Positions 51,950 through 59,944 are shown, numbered from the stretch's first letter. The stretch is DNA of 64,000 bases from Candidatus Formimonas warabiya (GCF_002777255.1 NZ_CP017634.1:6377271-6441270), one strand, 5' to 3'. Numbers and translations are program-made. The notes: a model not told the origin generated them from the sequence alone.

Positions 51950-52561
51950 TTGTTCGCGAACTTGCCGGAACTAAGGGAAGCTGTAAGAAGCTGCCGGAAT
52001 TGTGATTTGGCGTTGACACGAAACAATGTGGTCTGTGGAAACCGGGATCAGGGGTGCGGGATTTTTTTAGCGGGGGAGGCTCCCGGAGGAGATGAGGATT
52101 TAACCGGTCAGCCTTTTACCGGCCAGGCGGGGAGGGAACTAGAGGAATTCCTTTCCATCCTGAACCTTTCCCGGCAGGATGTTTATATCGGCAATGTGGT
52201 AAAATGCCGTCCCACGAAACCTTCCACCAGGGGCCGTTATGGAGATTATGCCAATCGTAAGCCTTTGGTGAAAGAAATAAATGCCTGTGCCAACTGGTTT
52301 GATGAAGAAATCCGTCTGGTCAACCCGAAAATAATCGTGACCTTGGGTGGGGTGCCTTTATCCCGAATCTTGGGGAGAACCGTGAGAGTGGGTGATTATC
52401 GGGGCAAAGCGATTTTTTCCCGCCGGTACGGCTGCCATCTGTTTCCCCTCTTTCATCCCGCCTCCGTGATTTATGACCGGAGTAAAAAAGACATTTATGT
52501 GCAGGACCTGGTTAAGTTGAAAGAGTTTTTGTCCGTTGCTTATCTGCCCGGACCACGGTAA
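51950..52561 (+). CDS. Uracil-DNA glycosylase, family 4-type with Fe-S cluster
   Basis: 203 residues. Cysteines for a [4Fe-4S] cluster (CRNC near the N-terminus, then VVKC and INAC), the active-site motif GEAPGGDEDLTGQPF and the C-terminal HPASVIYD are all present. It removes uracil from DNA, starting base-excision repair. It is somewhat longer between motifs than the simplest family 4 members, so a family 5-like member is possible. The start is TTG at 51950 with AGAGATGGTG ahead. A strong terminator follows. Confidence 0.9.
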   Translation: MFANLPELREAVRSCRNCDLALTRNNVVCGNRDQGCGIFLAGEAPGGDEDLTGQPFTGQAGRELEEFLSILNLSRQDVYIGNVVKCRPTKPSTRGRYGDYANRKPLVKEINACANWFDEEIRLVNPKIIVTLGGVPLSRILGRTVRVGDYRGKAIFSRRYGCHLFPLFHPASVIYDRSKKDIYVQDLVKLKEFLSVAYLPGPR

Positions 52562-52573
52562 CCGGTACCCGGA

Positions 52574-52603
52574 TCCCGAAAAAAGCCCTCCAGGGCTTTT
52601 TTC
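52574..52603 (+). terminator. Intrinsic terminator after the uracil-DNA glycosylase gene
   Basis: AAAAAAGCCCT and AGGGCTTTTTT form a compact, possibly bidirectional terminator. Confidence 0.85.
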
Positions 52604-52667
52604 TGCATGTATGTTTGTTGAGGCAAAGAGCCAAAATACCGTTAAGAATAAGGATGGAGGTTCTTTG

Positions 52668-53321
52668 ATGAAGACTTCGTACAAGTTATTCATGATCATC
52701 AGCTGTCTGTTTCTGTTTTCCGCGGGCTGTGCCGCAAGGAACGAAGCGAAAAATTTCCTGCCCCTGAATCCGGGCGTTACCTGGTATTATGATGTTGATA
52801 TTCAGGGAGAAAAAGTAGAGATGCAGGTTCAAGTGGGGGAGCAAAAAGAAGTCGAGGGGAAGCTTGCTTATCCTTTGTCTTATTCCTATCATCAACAGGC
52901 TCTTCCTACCCAAATTGAATATTATGCGGTTGAAGATAAAACTATTATGTTTCCCAGGATTGATAACGTCCAGGGTCAGTTTGCCAAAAAACCGAGCCAG
53001 GTTTTTTTGAAATTTCCTTTAAAAAAGGGAGATAAATGGGAGTGGTCCGGCAAATTGCTTCCTTTAGGGAAAAAGGAAGCCGTAGCAACAGGAACTGTAC
53101 AGGCCGTTGTTCAAGAGGCGGAAACGGTTTCTACTCCGGCCCAAACCTACAAAAATGCCTTAAGAATTAGTTTTACTTCCGTTTTTACAACCCAGGGAAC
53201 CAATTTCGGCATTAAGGAAGACCGCTGGTATGTCAATAAAATTGGCATGGTCAAAGAAGTGGTGTATGATGAAAAAGGAGAGCAGGTCTTGATCGCGGTT
53301 CTGCATAAAATTAAAAAGTAG
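52668..53321 (+). CDS. Lipoprotein of unknown function
   Basis: 217 residues. The signal peptide ends in SAGC (Cys at residue 20). The mature part is beta-rich (PLNPGVTWYYDVDIQGEKVEMQVQ, FPLKKGDKWEWSGKLLP) and resembles clostridial lipoproteins with no known role. ATG at 52668 follows GGATGGAGG; the longer open frame upstream crosses the udg terminator. Expected at the outer face of the membrane. Confidence 0.8.
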   Translation: MKTSYKLFMIISCLFLFSAGCAARNEAKNFLPLNPGVTWYYDVDIQGEKVEMQVQVGEQKEVEGKLAYPLSYSYHQQALPTQIEYYAVEDKTIMFPRIDNVQGQFAKKPSQVFLKFPLKKGDKWEWSGKLLPLGKKEAVATGTVQAVVQEAETVSTPAQTYKNALRISFTSVFTTQGTNFGIKEDRWYVNKIGMVKEVVYDEKGEQVLIAVLHKIKK

Positions 53322-53325
53322 GGCT

Positions 53326-53375
53326 CTCACCTCCCATAACCGATTATGATATAATTATTTTGAGGTGAGTTTTTT
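53326..53375 (+). promoter_or_regulatory. Hairpin whose 3' arm is the ribosome binding site of the next gene
   Basis: CTCACCTC (53326-53333) pairs perfectly with GAGGTGAG (53362-53369), followed by six T. The 3' arm is also the ribosome binding site of the membrane protein starting at 53374, and the loop contains a TATAAT-like box. It could terminate the upstream lipoprotein gene and also hide the downstream site. Confidence 0.5.
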
Positions 53376-53736
53376 GCTGGAATTGATTTTTTTGGCGGTA
53401 TTTGCTTTTTTGATGTTTTTTCTAACCAAGACAGTGATCTGGGTTTTGTTGTATCTCGTTGTCTATCGGATGATTGCCATCACCGCCTATATTTTGCTGG
53501 GCGGAGTGATCAATTTGGACGCACCGGCGCTGTTTATCATCAGCCGGGTCATATTTTTCCTGCTCACACTTAAGATCGGTAATAGGATCTGGCAATTGGC
53601 CAAACGATATAAAGTGGTGAATGTGATTGTAGTGATCTTATTTGTTTGGCTGATCTATTCCATGATCGTCAGCCCGCCCCAGCATTATTACTATGATCAA
53701 ACACCGGACAGAAATCTGATCAACAATTATATTTAG
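53374..53736 (+). CDS. Small membrane protein of unknown function
   Basis: 120 residues with three or four hydrophobic segments (LIFLAVFAFLMFFL, VIWVLLYLVVYRM, VIVVILFVWLIYSMIV). I recognise no family. TTG at 53374 follows GAGGTGAG; GTG at 53365 is an alternative inside that site. It lies 20 bp before queC. Confidence 0.6.
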   Translation: MLELIFLAVFAFLMFFLTKTVIWVLLYLVVYRMIAITAYILLGGVINLDAPALFIISRVIFFLLTLKIGNRIWQLAKRYKVVNVIVVILFVWLIYSMIVSPPQHYYYDQTPDRNLINNYI

Positions 53737-53756
53737 GATCAAGGTGAGGTGCCAAA

Positions 53757-54422
53757 ATGAAAGCAATCGTATTGTTGTCAGGCGGTTTAGATTCCACCGT
53801 CTGTATGAGCGTTGCCCAGCAGGCAGGTTATGAAACGGTTCCCATTAGTTTCGATTACGGGCAACGGCATTTCCGGGAACTGGCCTGTGCCAGGGCGGTA
53901 GCTGATTTTTACCGGGTGAAAAAGCATGTGCTGATTGAGACCAATATGCGGGCCATCGGCGGGAGCGCCCTCACGGATGACATTGAGGTACCGGCAGGAG
54001 ATGAACAGCGTCAGGATGTTCCCGTCACCTATGTTCCTGCCCGGAATTTGATTTTTTTAAGCTATGCTTTAGGGCTGGCAGAAGTGGAAAAGGCGGAAAA
54101 AATCTATATTGGGGTAAATGCCATGGATTATTCCGGTTATCCCGACTGCCGTCCCGAATTTATTCAAAAATTTCAGCAGGTGGCGGATTATGCTACCAAA
54201 GCCGGGATTGAAGAGAAAAAAATTTCCCTGGAAACACCGCTGCAGTACCTCAGCAAAGCGCAAATTGTCGCATTGGGCATGAAAAACGGTGCCCCTCTCC
54301 ACTTGACGACCAGTTGTTATCAAGGGGGAGAAGAAGCCTGCGGTGTGTGTGACAGCTGTCTCTTAAGGCTAAAGGGTTTCCGGGAAGCAGGTTTTGCGGA
54401 CCCCATCAAATATAAAAAATAG
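53757..54422 (+). CDS. queC: 7-cyano-7-deazaguanine synthase
   Basis: Converts 7-carboxy-7-deazaguanine to preQ0 in queuosine biosynthesis. 221 residues. The PP-loop SGGLDSTV is at residues 8-15, YVPARNLIFLSYALGLAE is typical of the family, and the zinc-binding Cys cluster C...ACGVCDSC is at the C-terminus. AAGGTGAGGTG precedes the ATG. The usual partners queD, queE and queF are not in the window, and I see no preQ1 riboswitch upstream. Confidence 0.96.
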   Translation: MKAIVLLSGGLDSTVCMSVAQQAGYETVPISFDYGQRHFRELACARAVADFYRVKKHVLIETNMRAIGGSALTDDIEVPAGDEQRQDVPVTYVPARNLIFLSYALGLAEVEKAEKIYIGVNAMDYSGYPDCRPEFIQKFQQVADYATKAGIEEKKISLETPLQYLSKAQIVALGMKNGAPLHLTTSCYQGGEEACGVCDSCLLRLKGFREAGFADPIKYKK

Positions 54423-54424
54423 TC

Positions 54425-54445
54425 GATCCCTGGGGGATAATTTTT
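54425..54445 (+). terminator. Weak terminator after queC
   Basis: ATCCC/GGGAT with a 3-nt loop, then AA and five T. A short stem, so a weak call. Confidence 0.4.
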
Positions 54446-54529
54446 GTGGCGTGATCTTGTTTTTTCGGCAATTTCTCCGAGATAAATTTGTTATCATTTA
54501 ATTACTCGAAAGACGGGGAGGGTATTTAA

Positions 54530-55051
54530 ATGAATGATGAATTACGGGGAAAGATCATGGATGAGTTATGCACGATGGTGGAACGAAATCCAAGTCTTTT
54601 AAAAATGTTTGAGTTATTGGACAGGCTCTATCGTGATGTGGAAAAAATGAAACAAGAATTACTGACCATCAAAAATGCGCCCCAGCCAAATCACTTAACC
54701 AAATTTCAAGATTTTGTCGAGACCATGCTGTTTAGCTTATCTGAGATAGATGCCAGGCAAAGCCTGGAACAAAAAATACAAGAACAAGGGGAAGCGATGA
54801 AACAAAAAGAGGAACAACTAAAAGAGGCAGAAGCAGCTTATCGGCAAATTGCTGCTGCCCAAGCGGAAGCATCGAACGAAGTATACCGGGAAATGGAGCG
54901 GAAAAATGCGCTCTTAGCCGAAATAAAAAGTGATTTGTCCGCCTTCTGCACCTTACCCAAAACAAAAAGATGGCAGCTGATTTTAAACGAAGATCATATC
55001 ATCTCCCATTTTAAGGGCCTGGAAGAAAAAATTGATCAGGTGATGGGGTAA
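54530..55051 (+). CDS. Coiled-coil protein of unknown function
   Basis: 173 residues, strongly helical and charged; residues about 80-135 (from SLEQKIQEQGEAMKQKEEQ onward) form a continuous coiled coil. There is no signal peptide or membrane segment. ATG at 54530 follows GGGGAGGG. It may be a structural or adaptor protein; I recognise no family. Confidence 0.7.
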   Translation: MNDELRGKIMDELCTMVERNPSLLKMFELLDRLYRDVEKMKQELLTIKNAPQPNHLTKFQDFVETMLFSLSEIDARQSLEQKIQEQGEAMKQKEEQLKEAEAAYRQIAAAQAEASNEVYREMERKNALLAEIKSDLSAFCTLPKTKRWQLILNEDHIISHFKGLEEKIDQVMG

Positions 55052-55065
55052 AAATAAGGGCAGCG

Positions 55066-55299
55066 TTAATGGAGAATCTTTTCCATTTCGTGGATATCAA
55101 AGCCAATGATAATTTCTTCTCCGATGACGATGGTGGGAACGGCCATTCTCCCGGATTTTTGAAACATGGTTTTTCTCGCCTGGGCATCTGAAGCCACGTC
55201 ATGTTCTTTAAAAGGAATTCCTTTTCTGGCAAGAAACTCTTTTGCCTGACGACAGGCGGAGCAGGTGGGCGTAGTGAAGATCGTTACTTCTTTTTCCAT
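55066..55299 (-). CDS. Glutaredoxin-like protein (NrdH/Grx type)
   Basis: 77 residues, a thioredoxin fold: VTIFTTPTCSACRQAKEFL with redox centre CSAC, AVPTIVIG (cis-Pro) and GFDIHEMEKIL. It reduces disulfides, perhaps of ribonucleotide reductase. ATG at 55299 with GGAGGAG 8 nt upstream is preferred over the longer open frame. The promoter would have to lie in the palindromic repeat beginning at 55323. Confidence 0.9.
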   Translation of the reverse strand: MEKEVTIFTTPTCSACRQAKEFLARKGIPFKEHDVASDAQARKTMFQKSGRMAVPTIVIGEEIIIGFDIHEMEKILH

Positions 55300-55322
55300 G
55301 AAATTATCTCCTCCTAAGGTCA

Positions 55323-55455
55323 GGGGACACACCTCATCCAAGAAGCAAGATGCCAGAAGCCAGAAGCAAGAAAGGGAAGCTAGAGTCAGGAAAGAAGAGC
55401 AAACATCTTGTTTCTTGCCTCTTACATCTTGACTCTTGTAGCGAGGAATGTCCCC
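55323..55455. repeat. Large imperfect palindrome with GGGGACA ends
   Basis: Ends GGGGACACACCTC (55323) and GAGGAATGTCCCC (55455) are complementary with few mismatches. The interior has purine-rich AAGAAGCAAGATG/CAGAAGCAAGAAA on the left and TTTCTTGCCTC/CATCTTGACTCTTG on the right. About 133 bp, non-coding, with the form of a non-autonomous mobile or REP-type element distinct from the one around the TIR gene. Confidence 0.7.
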
Positions 55456-55501
55456 AATTTATGTTTGTGTAAAATTAGTTTGTAACCGATGGCAGCTATA
55501 A

Positions 55502-55549
55502 CATACAGAAAATTTTTTGACAGTTCATGGAAATACAGAAAATTGACAT
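55502..55549 (+). promoter_or_regulatory. Direct repeat upstream of the DUF1858 gene
   Basis: ATACAGAAAATT followed by TTTTGACA (55503-55522), then ATACAGAAAATTGACATG (55533-55550): two copies about 30 bp apart, each ending in a TTGACA-like box. It is possibly the promoter and operator of the redox protein at 55615. Confidence 0.4.
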
Positions 55550-55614
55550 GTCCGCCTTTACAAACCTGCCTAATGTCAGTATACTTAAGATATATTTATG
55601 AGGAGGTGAAATTA

Positions 55615-55857
55615 ATGGCTGCAATTACCAAGGATATGAGTATTATGGAAGTTGTTGCCCAATATCCGGAGACTGCAGATGTCTTTATGAACCATGGGAT
55701 GGGGTGCTTAGGATGTGCTGCAGCCAGGTTCGAAAATATAGAACAGGGAGCCATGGCTCATGGGATAGATGTGGATGCATTGATGGTGGACCTGAACAGG
55801 GTAGCAAACGAACAAAAGGAAAAGGGCAGCGGCTGCGGTTGCGGTTGTGGTTGCTAG
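55615..55857 (+). CDS. DUF1858 / hybrid-cluster-associated redox disulfide protein with Gly-Cys tail
   Basis: 80 residues: a DUF1858 domain (ITKDMSIMEVVAQYPETADVFMNHGMGCLGCAAARFENI) with the CxxC pair, then a short linker and an alternating CGCGCGC tail. Family members are proposed redox proteins linked with hybrid-cluster proteins. The Cys-rich tail could bind metal. ATG at 55615 follows AGGAGGTGAA. A terminator follows at 55861. Confidence 0.87.
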   Translation: MAAITKDMSIMEVVAQYPETADVFMNHGMGCLGCAAARFENIEQGAMAHGIDVDALMVDLNRVANEQKEKGSGCGCGCGC

Positions 55858-55860
55858 GAT

Positions 55861-55890
55861 AAATCCCGGGATATCCGGGATTTATTTTAT
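55861..55890 (+). terminator. Terminator after the DUF1858 gene
   Basis: AAATCCCGG/CCGGGATTT stem with a GATAT loop, then ATTTTAT. Confidence 0.65.
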
Positions 55891-55951
55891 GTGAGATTTT
55901 TTTCTTAAAAAAACGCTTTTTTAAAATTTGGGTTATACCAGCCGGCGGTTA

Positions 55952-55967
55952 AATGCAAATACGCATT
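55952..55967 (+). promoter_or_regulatory. Upstream activating palindrome 1 (candidate enhancer site)
   Basis: AATGCAAATACGCATT: AATGC-N6-GCATT, 160 bp before the -24/-12 promoter. It also forms the core of a longer stem (GCCGGC...GCCGGC, 55941-55977), which may act as a second terminator of the upstream gene. Confidence 0.6.
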
Positions 55968-56038
55968 AACTGCCGGCTTTTCTGCATTAAATAGAGCATT
56001 ACTGCCAGTATCGTGCCGCTTCTTAAATGTTAAATGCA

Positions 56039-56054
56039 AATGCAAAATAGCATT
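56039..56054 (+). promoter_or_regulatory. Upstream activating palindrome 2 (candidate enhancer site)
   Basis: AATGCAAAATAGCATT: the same AATGC-N6-GCATT as site 1, 73 bp before the -24/-12 promoter and 87 bp after site 1. The spacing is that of a sigma-54 enhancer pair. A GCATTAA half-site lies between (about 55984). The 357-bp intergenic region holds these sites and no gene. Confidence 0.65.
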
Positions 56055-56126
56055 AAGCGTGGATGACCAAAATCATGAAAGTATCAGGATATATAGCTTT
56101 GGGGGATCCGGACCGAAGAAAAAAAT

Positions 56127-56141
56127 TGGCATAAATGTTGC
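56127..56141 (+). promoter_or_regulatory. Sigma-54 (-24/-12) promoter of the aminotransferase gene
   Basis: TGGCATAAATGTTGC: GG and GC elements with the exact N10 spacing of the consensus TGGCACG-N4-TTGC. It lies 73 bp before the aminotransferase start, and the next gene downstream encodes a sigma-54 activator. Confidence 0.8.
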
Positions 56142-56214
56142 AATAAAAACTCTTAAGGAATTTTAAATTATAACCCCTTCAGTTTCAGAGGGTGAAAATC
56201 AAGGAGGTAACAGA

Positions 56215-57561
56215 ATGCTTACAGGAAAAGAATTAGCGAAAGTGGGTCAGGGCCAGGGCGATAAGACCAAAACCTTGATGGAGTGGGGGGCCAAATACTG
56301 CGCCCGGGGTGTAAATACCGGTAAGCCGGCTTTTATCGAAGAAGGAAAAGGCGCCGTAATCAAGGACTTGGATGGAAATACTTATATTGATTTTTTCGGG
56401 GGAATCGGCGTGGTAAATGCAGGTCATTGTCCTGAGCCGGTAGTAGACGCGATCAAAAAACAGGCGGAAAAATTTCTCCATACCTTTCACACCATCATTC
56501 CCCACGAAAATTATATCAAACTCGCGAAAAAGCTTTGTGAAATCGTCCCGGGAGACTCCCCCAAAAAAGCGATGTTTGTAAACAGCGGGGCGGAATGTGT
56601 AGAGAATGCCGTGAAGATTGCCCGGCGCTATACGGGGCGAGCCGGCGTGATCGCTTTTGAATCGGCCTTTCATGGGCGGACTTTGTTGGCTATGTCCTTA
56701 ACCAGTAAAGTGCGGCCTTATAAATTCGGTTTCGGACCCTTTGCTCCGGAAATCTACAAGGTTCCCTCCGCCTACTGTTACCGGTGTCCCTGGAATTCTT
56801 CCTATCCGGGGTGCGGGATGCATTGTTTGGAACATTTCCATACCTTCTTTAAGGCGGAAGTAGACCCTGAGACGGTAGCCTGCATGATCATTGAGCCGGT
56901 TCAAGGGGAAGGCGGCTTTATTGTTCCTCCCCCGGAATATTTGCCCGGATTAAAACAAATCTGTGCGGAAAAAGGCATTGTTTTTATTGCCGACGAAGTC
57001 CAATCAGGCTTTTGCCGGACCGGGAAAATGTTTGCCGTAGAGAACTTTGGCCTGGAGCCCGATCTCATGACTATGGCCAAGTCCATCGGTGTAGGCATGC
57101 CCTTAAGTGCTGTGGTGGGAAAAGCGGACATCATGGATGCTCCCGACGGAGGACAAATTGGGGGTACTTTCAGCGGAAATGCCCTCTCTTGTGCGGCAGC
57201 ATTGGCAGCCATTGAAGTATACGAAGGGGAAAAGCTTGCCGACCGGGCCAACAAGATTAACGCCTATGTGATACCGAGACTCAAAGAAATGCAGCAGAAA
57301 CATGCCCAAATTGGCGATATCAGGCATTTAGGGGCCATGATTGCCTTTGAATTGGTAAAAGACCCCCGCACAAAAGAACCGGCGAAAGATGAAACCAATC
57401 AAATCCTGGAGGAATGTTTTAAACGCGGTTTATTGATTATTAGTGCCGGGGTAATGGGAAATACCGTCCGGATGCTGATGCCTCTGGTAATCACCGATGA
57501 ACAGCTGGCGCAGGCCATGAATATTCTTGGGGAAGCTGTGGACCTGGTTTTTAAAAAATAG
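56215..57561 (+). CDS. Class III aminotransferase (4-aminobutyrate/ornithine type)
   Basis: 448 residues, PLP fold type I. VNSGAECVENAVKIARRYTG, FIADEVQSGFCRTGK and the PLP lysine K289 in MAKSIGVGMPLSAVVGK are intact. The Cys-rich stretch CYRCPWNSSYPGCGMHCLE is typical of the 4-aminobutyrate aminotransferase subgroup. It probably moves the amino group of a terminal-amine substrate (GABA or similar) to 2-oxoglutarate. GGAGG precedes the ATG. It is preceded by a sigma-54 promoter and followed by the likely activator gene, which points to inducible catabolism. Confidence 0.9.
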   Translation: MLTGKELAKVGQGQGDKTKTLMEWGAKYCARGVNTGKPAFIEEGKGAVIKDLDGNTYIDFFGGIGVVNAGHCPEPVVDAIKKQAEKFLHTFHTIIPHENYIKLAKKLCEIVPGDSPKKAMFVNSGAECVENAVKIARRYTGRAGVIAFESAFHGRTLLAMSLTSKVRPYKFGFGPFAPEIYKVPSAYCYRCPWNSSYPGCGMHCLEHFHTFFKAEVDPETVACMIIEPVQGEGGFIVPPPEYLPGLKQICAEKGIVFIADEVQSGFCRTGKMFAVENFGLEPDLMTMAKSIGVGMPLSAVVGKADIMDAPDGGQIGGTFSGNALSCAAALAAIEVYEGEKLADRANKINAYVIPRLKEMQQKHAQIGDIRHLGAMIAFELVKDPRTKEPAKDETNQILEECFKRGLLIISAGVMGNTVRMLMPLVITDEQLAQAMNILGEAVDLVFKK

Positions 57562-57636
57562 CTTTTGTACAGGGGTAAATATGCCCGCAGGCTACCACAG
57601 CCTACAGCGGACTAGCTTCAGAATATGATCACGGAA

Positions 57637-57686
57637 AAATACAGGCCGGTACAGGCACCAGGTGCCCTCATCTGCCTGTATTTTTA
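57637..57686 (+). terminator. Intrinsic terminator after the aminotransferase gene
   Basis: AAATACAGGC and GCCTGTATTT arms with an inner GGCACC/GGTGCC helix and a T-run. Confidence 0.75.
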
Positions 57687-57775
57687 AAATCTGAATGAAA
57701 AAAATGTCGTCAATTTCGGCTGGATTTAGTAGAATAATAGTACAAGAGGAAACCTCTCATCTGGAGGTGAATTGA

Positions 57776-59518
57776 TTGTTACTGCGTGCAGGCGTGGAAG
57801 TAGCACACGATGGGTTGGTAATCATTGACGCCGAGGGCCGGGTAGTGGTATGCAATAGGGCAGCCCGGGAGATCTTAAAAGTTTTGCCCCAAGAAATCAT
57901 GGGCAGAAATTTAAAAGACCTATTACCGGAATCTTTTGCTTTTCGGGTTTTGGACACAGAGGAGCCTTTATGGGGAGAGAAGGTTTCCCTCCGGGGTAAA
58001 ATTTTTCTCACCAATCAAGACCCCATCTTTTCCGAGGAACAGCTGGTCGGAGCAGTCGTGTCTTTTCAGGACATGACCGGGCTGGACAGCCTTGCTTTAG
58101 AATTAGAAAGTATGAAAAAATTAAATAGGGAATGGGAAGCCATCTTTGATTCTTCCTATGATGAAATTTTTGTTACGGACGGACAGGGTTATGCGGTGCG
58201 CGTAAACCGGGCCTGCGAACGTTTTTACGGGGTGAAGACGGAAGAATTGATTGGAAAACATGTAAAAGAGCTGGAAAGACAGGGCTTGTTTTCTCCCAAT
58301 GTCACCAGCCAAGCCTTAGCGGAAAAGAAACGTGTTACTTCCATGCAGAATACCAAAGGCGGGCAGAAATTAGTTGTCACCAGCAATCCCGTATTTGATG
58401 ATGCAGGAAACATTATCCGGGTTGTGACAAACTCCCGGGATATTACCGAACTGAGTAACCTGAAACAAAGACTGGAAGAAACGGAAAAACTGGTAGACTC
58501 GTACAGAAATAAGATTGCCGAATTACACAAGGAAAGATTGAATTTTGGAGAAGATATCGTATACGCCAGTACTCCCATGAAGGATATTCTAAATATCGTA
58601 GAAAAAGTGGCTGCCGTAGATTCCACGGTTTTGATTGAGGGTGAATCCGGGGTGGGGAAAGGGCTGATTGCCGCCAGGATCCATAAATTAAGCAAAAGGG
58701 CAAGCAGGCCATTTATTACCGTCAATTGTGGCGCTATTCCGGAAACCCTGATGGAATCGGAACTTTTCGGATATGAGGCAGGAGCCTTTACCGGCGCACG
58801 GCGCGAAGGTAAAAAAGGCCTGATCGAAATGGCCAACGGGGGAACGATTTTTTTTGATGAGATCGGAGACTTGCCCTTAAATTTGCAGGTGAAACTGTTG
58901 CATGTGATTCAGGAAAAAAGAATGAAACGCATCGGCGGCACCCAGGATGTGCAGATTGATATTCGAATTATTACGGCCACCAATAGAAATCTCAGGCATC
59001 TGGTAAATGAGAATAAGTTTCGGGAAGACCTCTTTTACAGGCTGAATGTGATTCCTATCGTCATACCCCCGTTGAGACACCGGAAAGAGGACATCAGAAA
59101 ATTGGTCAACCGGTTTCTTGATGTTTGTAACGCCAGATATGACATGAACAAACGGGTCTCTCCGGAAACTCTCACGGTCCTGGAGGACTATAACTGGCCG
59201 GGTAATGTCCGGGAAGTGGAAAACCTCATGGAAAGACTGACGGTAACGGTAGATGGAAATGAAATTTTGCCCGGTCATTTACCGGAATATCTTTATTGGG
59301 AACAGAGCAAGAAAGGAAAAGTGATGGTGCTGGATTTATGCGGCTTAAAAAGTGCTACGGAAGAGGTGGAAAAGCAATTGCTGAAGAAGGCCCTCACCCA
59401 ATTCCATAATACCTACAAGATGGCGGAAGCGCTGGATGTCAACCAATCAACTGTGGTGCGTAAAATGCGGCGCTACGGACTTTTTGACGACAGCAATTTG
59501 AAGACAGGAAAGAGTTGA
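57776..59518 (+). CDS. Sigma-54-dependent transcriptional activator (PAS-PAS-AAA+-Fis HTH)
   Basis: 580 residues: two PAS domains (about 5-95 and 115-220, the second with FVTDGQGYAVRVNRA), an AAA+ ATPase (about 260-490) with Walker A GESGVGKG (K295), the sigma-54 contact loop GAFTGA (336-341) and NGGTIFFDEIGDLP, and a C-terminal Fis-type helix-turn-helix (KMAEALDVNQSTVVRKMRR). All catalytic elements are present. The PAS domains should sense a small molecule or redox state. TTG at 57776 follows GGAGGTGA. It is the natural candidate to bind the AATGC-N6-GCATT palindromes upstream of the aminotransferase. Confidence 0.93.
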   Translation: MLLRAGVEVAHDGLVIIDAEGRVVVCNRAAREILKVLPQEIMGRNLKDLLPESFAFRVLDTEEPLWGEKVSLRGKIFLTNQDPIFSEEQLVGAVVSFQDMTGLDSLALELESMKKLNREWEAIFDSSYDEIFVTDGQGYAVRVNRACERFYGVKTEELIGKHVKELERQGLFSPNVTSQALAEKKRVTSMQNTKGGQKLVVTSNPVFDDAGNIIRVVTNSRDITELSNLKQRLEETEKLVDSYRNKIAELHKERLNFGEDIVYASTPMKDILNIVEKVAAVDSTVLIEGESGVGKGLIAARIHKLSKRASRPFITVNCGAIPETLMESELFGYEAGAFTGARREGKKGLIEMANGGTIFFDEIGDLPLNLQVKLLHVIQEKRMKRIGGTQDVQIDIRIITATNRNLRHLVNENKFREDLFYRLNVIPIVIPPLRHRKEDIRKLVNRFLDVCNARYDMNKRVSPETLTVLEDYNWPGNVREVENLMERLTVTVDGNEILPGHLPEYLYWEQSKKGKVMVLDLCGLKSATEEVEKQLLKKALTQFHNTYKMAEALDVNQSTVVRKMRRYGLFDDSNLKTGKS

Positions 59519-59528
59519 CATGAATCAG

Positions 59529-59563
59529 CCGCCCGGGACGAAAGTCCCGGGCGGACTCTTTTC
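59529..59563 (+). terminator. Intrinsic terminator after the activator gene
   Basis: A perfect 11-bp stem CCGCCCGGGAC/GTCCCGGGCGG with a GAAA tetraloop, then ACTCTTTTCTT. Confidence 0.88.
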
Positions 59564-59944
59564 TTATGTAAGTTTTCGAGTCTTAAAAAACCGCGAGAAT
59601 TACTAATGAAAGTAGCGATATGATCAATTTCGTGGGAAAAAGGAAATTGTCAAGAATTAAGGGTTTATTTTTTTGAATTGTAATTCTATAATTAAAGGAT
59701 AGGCCAAATAAGAGATAATAAAAATATCATTGTTTCAAAAGATTTTGATTTATTTTTGTGATCAAAATATCGCTTTTATAAAATTATTTTGGTATACTTA
59801 TAATCAATTAAAGGTTTTTTTATGATCAATTAAAGAAAAATCAGGCAAAATGATATTTTTTTGTTTAGGCCAAGAGGGGGTGCGTACAAAAAAACAAGAT
59901 GACAGAGATCCTATTATTCTTATTAGGGGAGGGGACAGAAAATT
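59564..59944 (+). other. AT-rich intergenic region ahead of the TerC-family gene
   Basis: No gene is visible. It holds a TATAAT box (about 59797) and a direct repeat ATCAATTAAAG (about 59803 and 59824) that could be an operator. I looked for the yybP-ykoY manganese riboswitch common ahead of TerC genes and did not find its conserved core. Confidence 0.5.

Noticed and set aside
53737..53756. preQ1 riboswitch before queC
   Set aside because: The gap is only 20 bp and contains just the ribosome binding site.
59564..59944. yybP-ykoY manganese riboswitch ahead of the TerC-family gene
   Set aside because: The conserved core and paired helices are not found; only AT-rich sequence and an 11-nt direct repeat.
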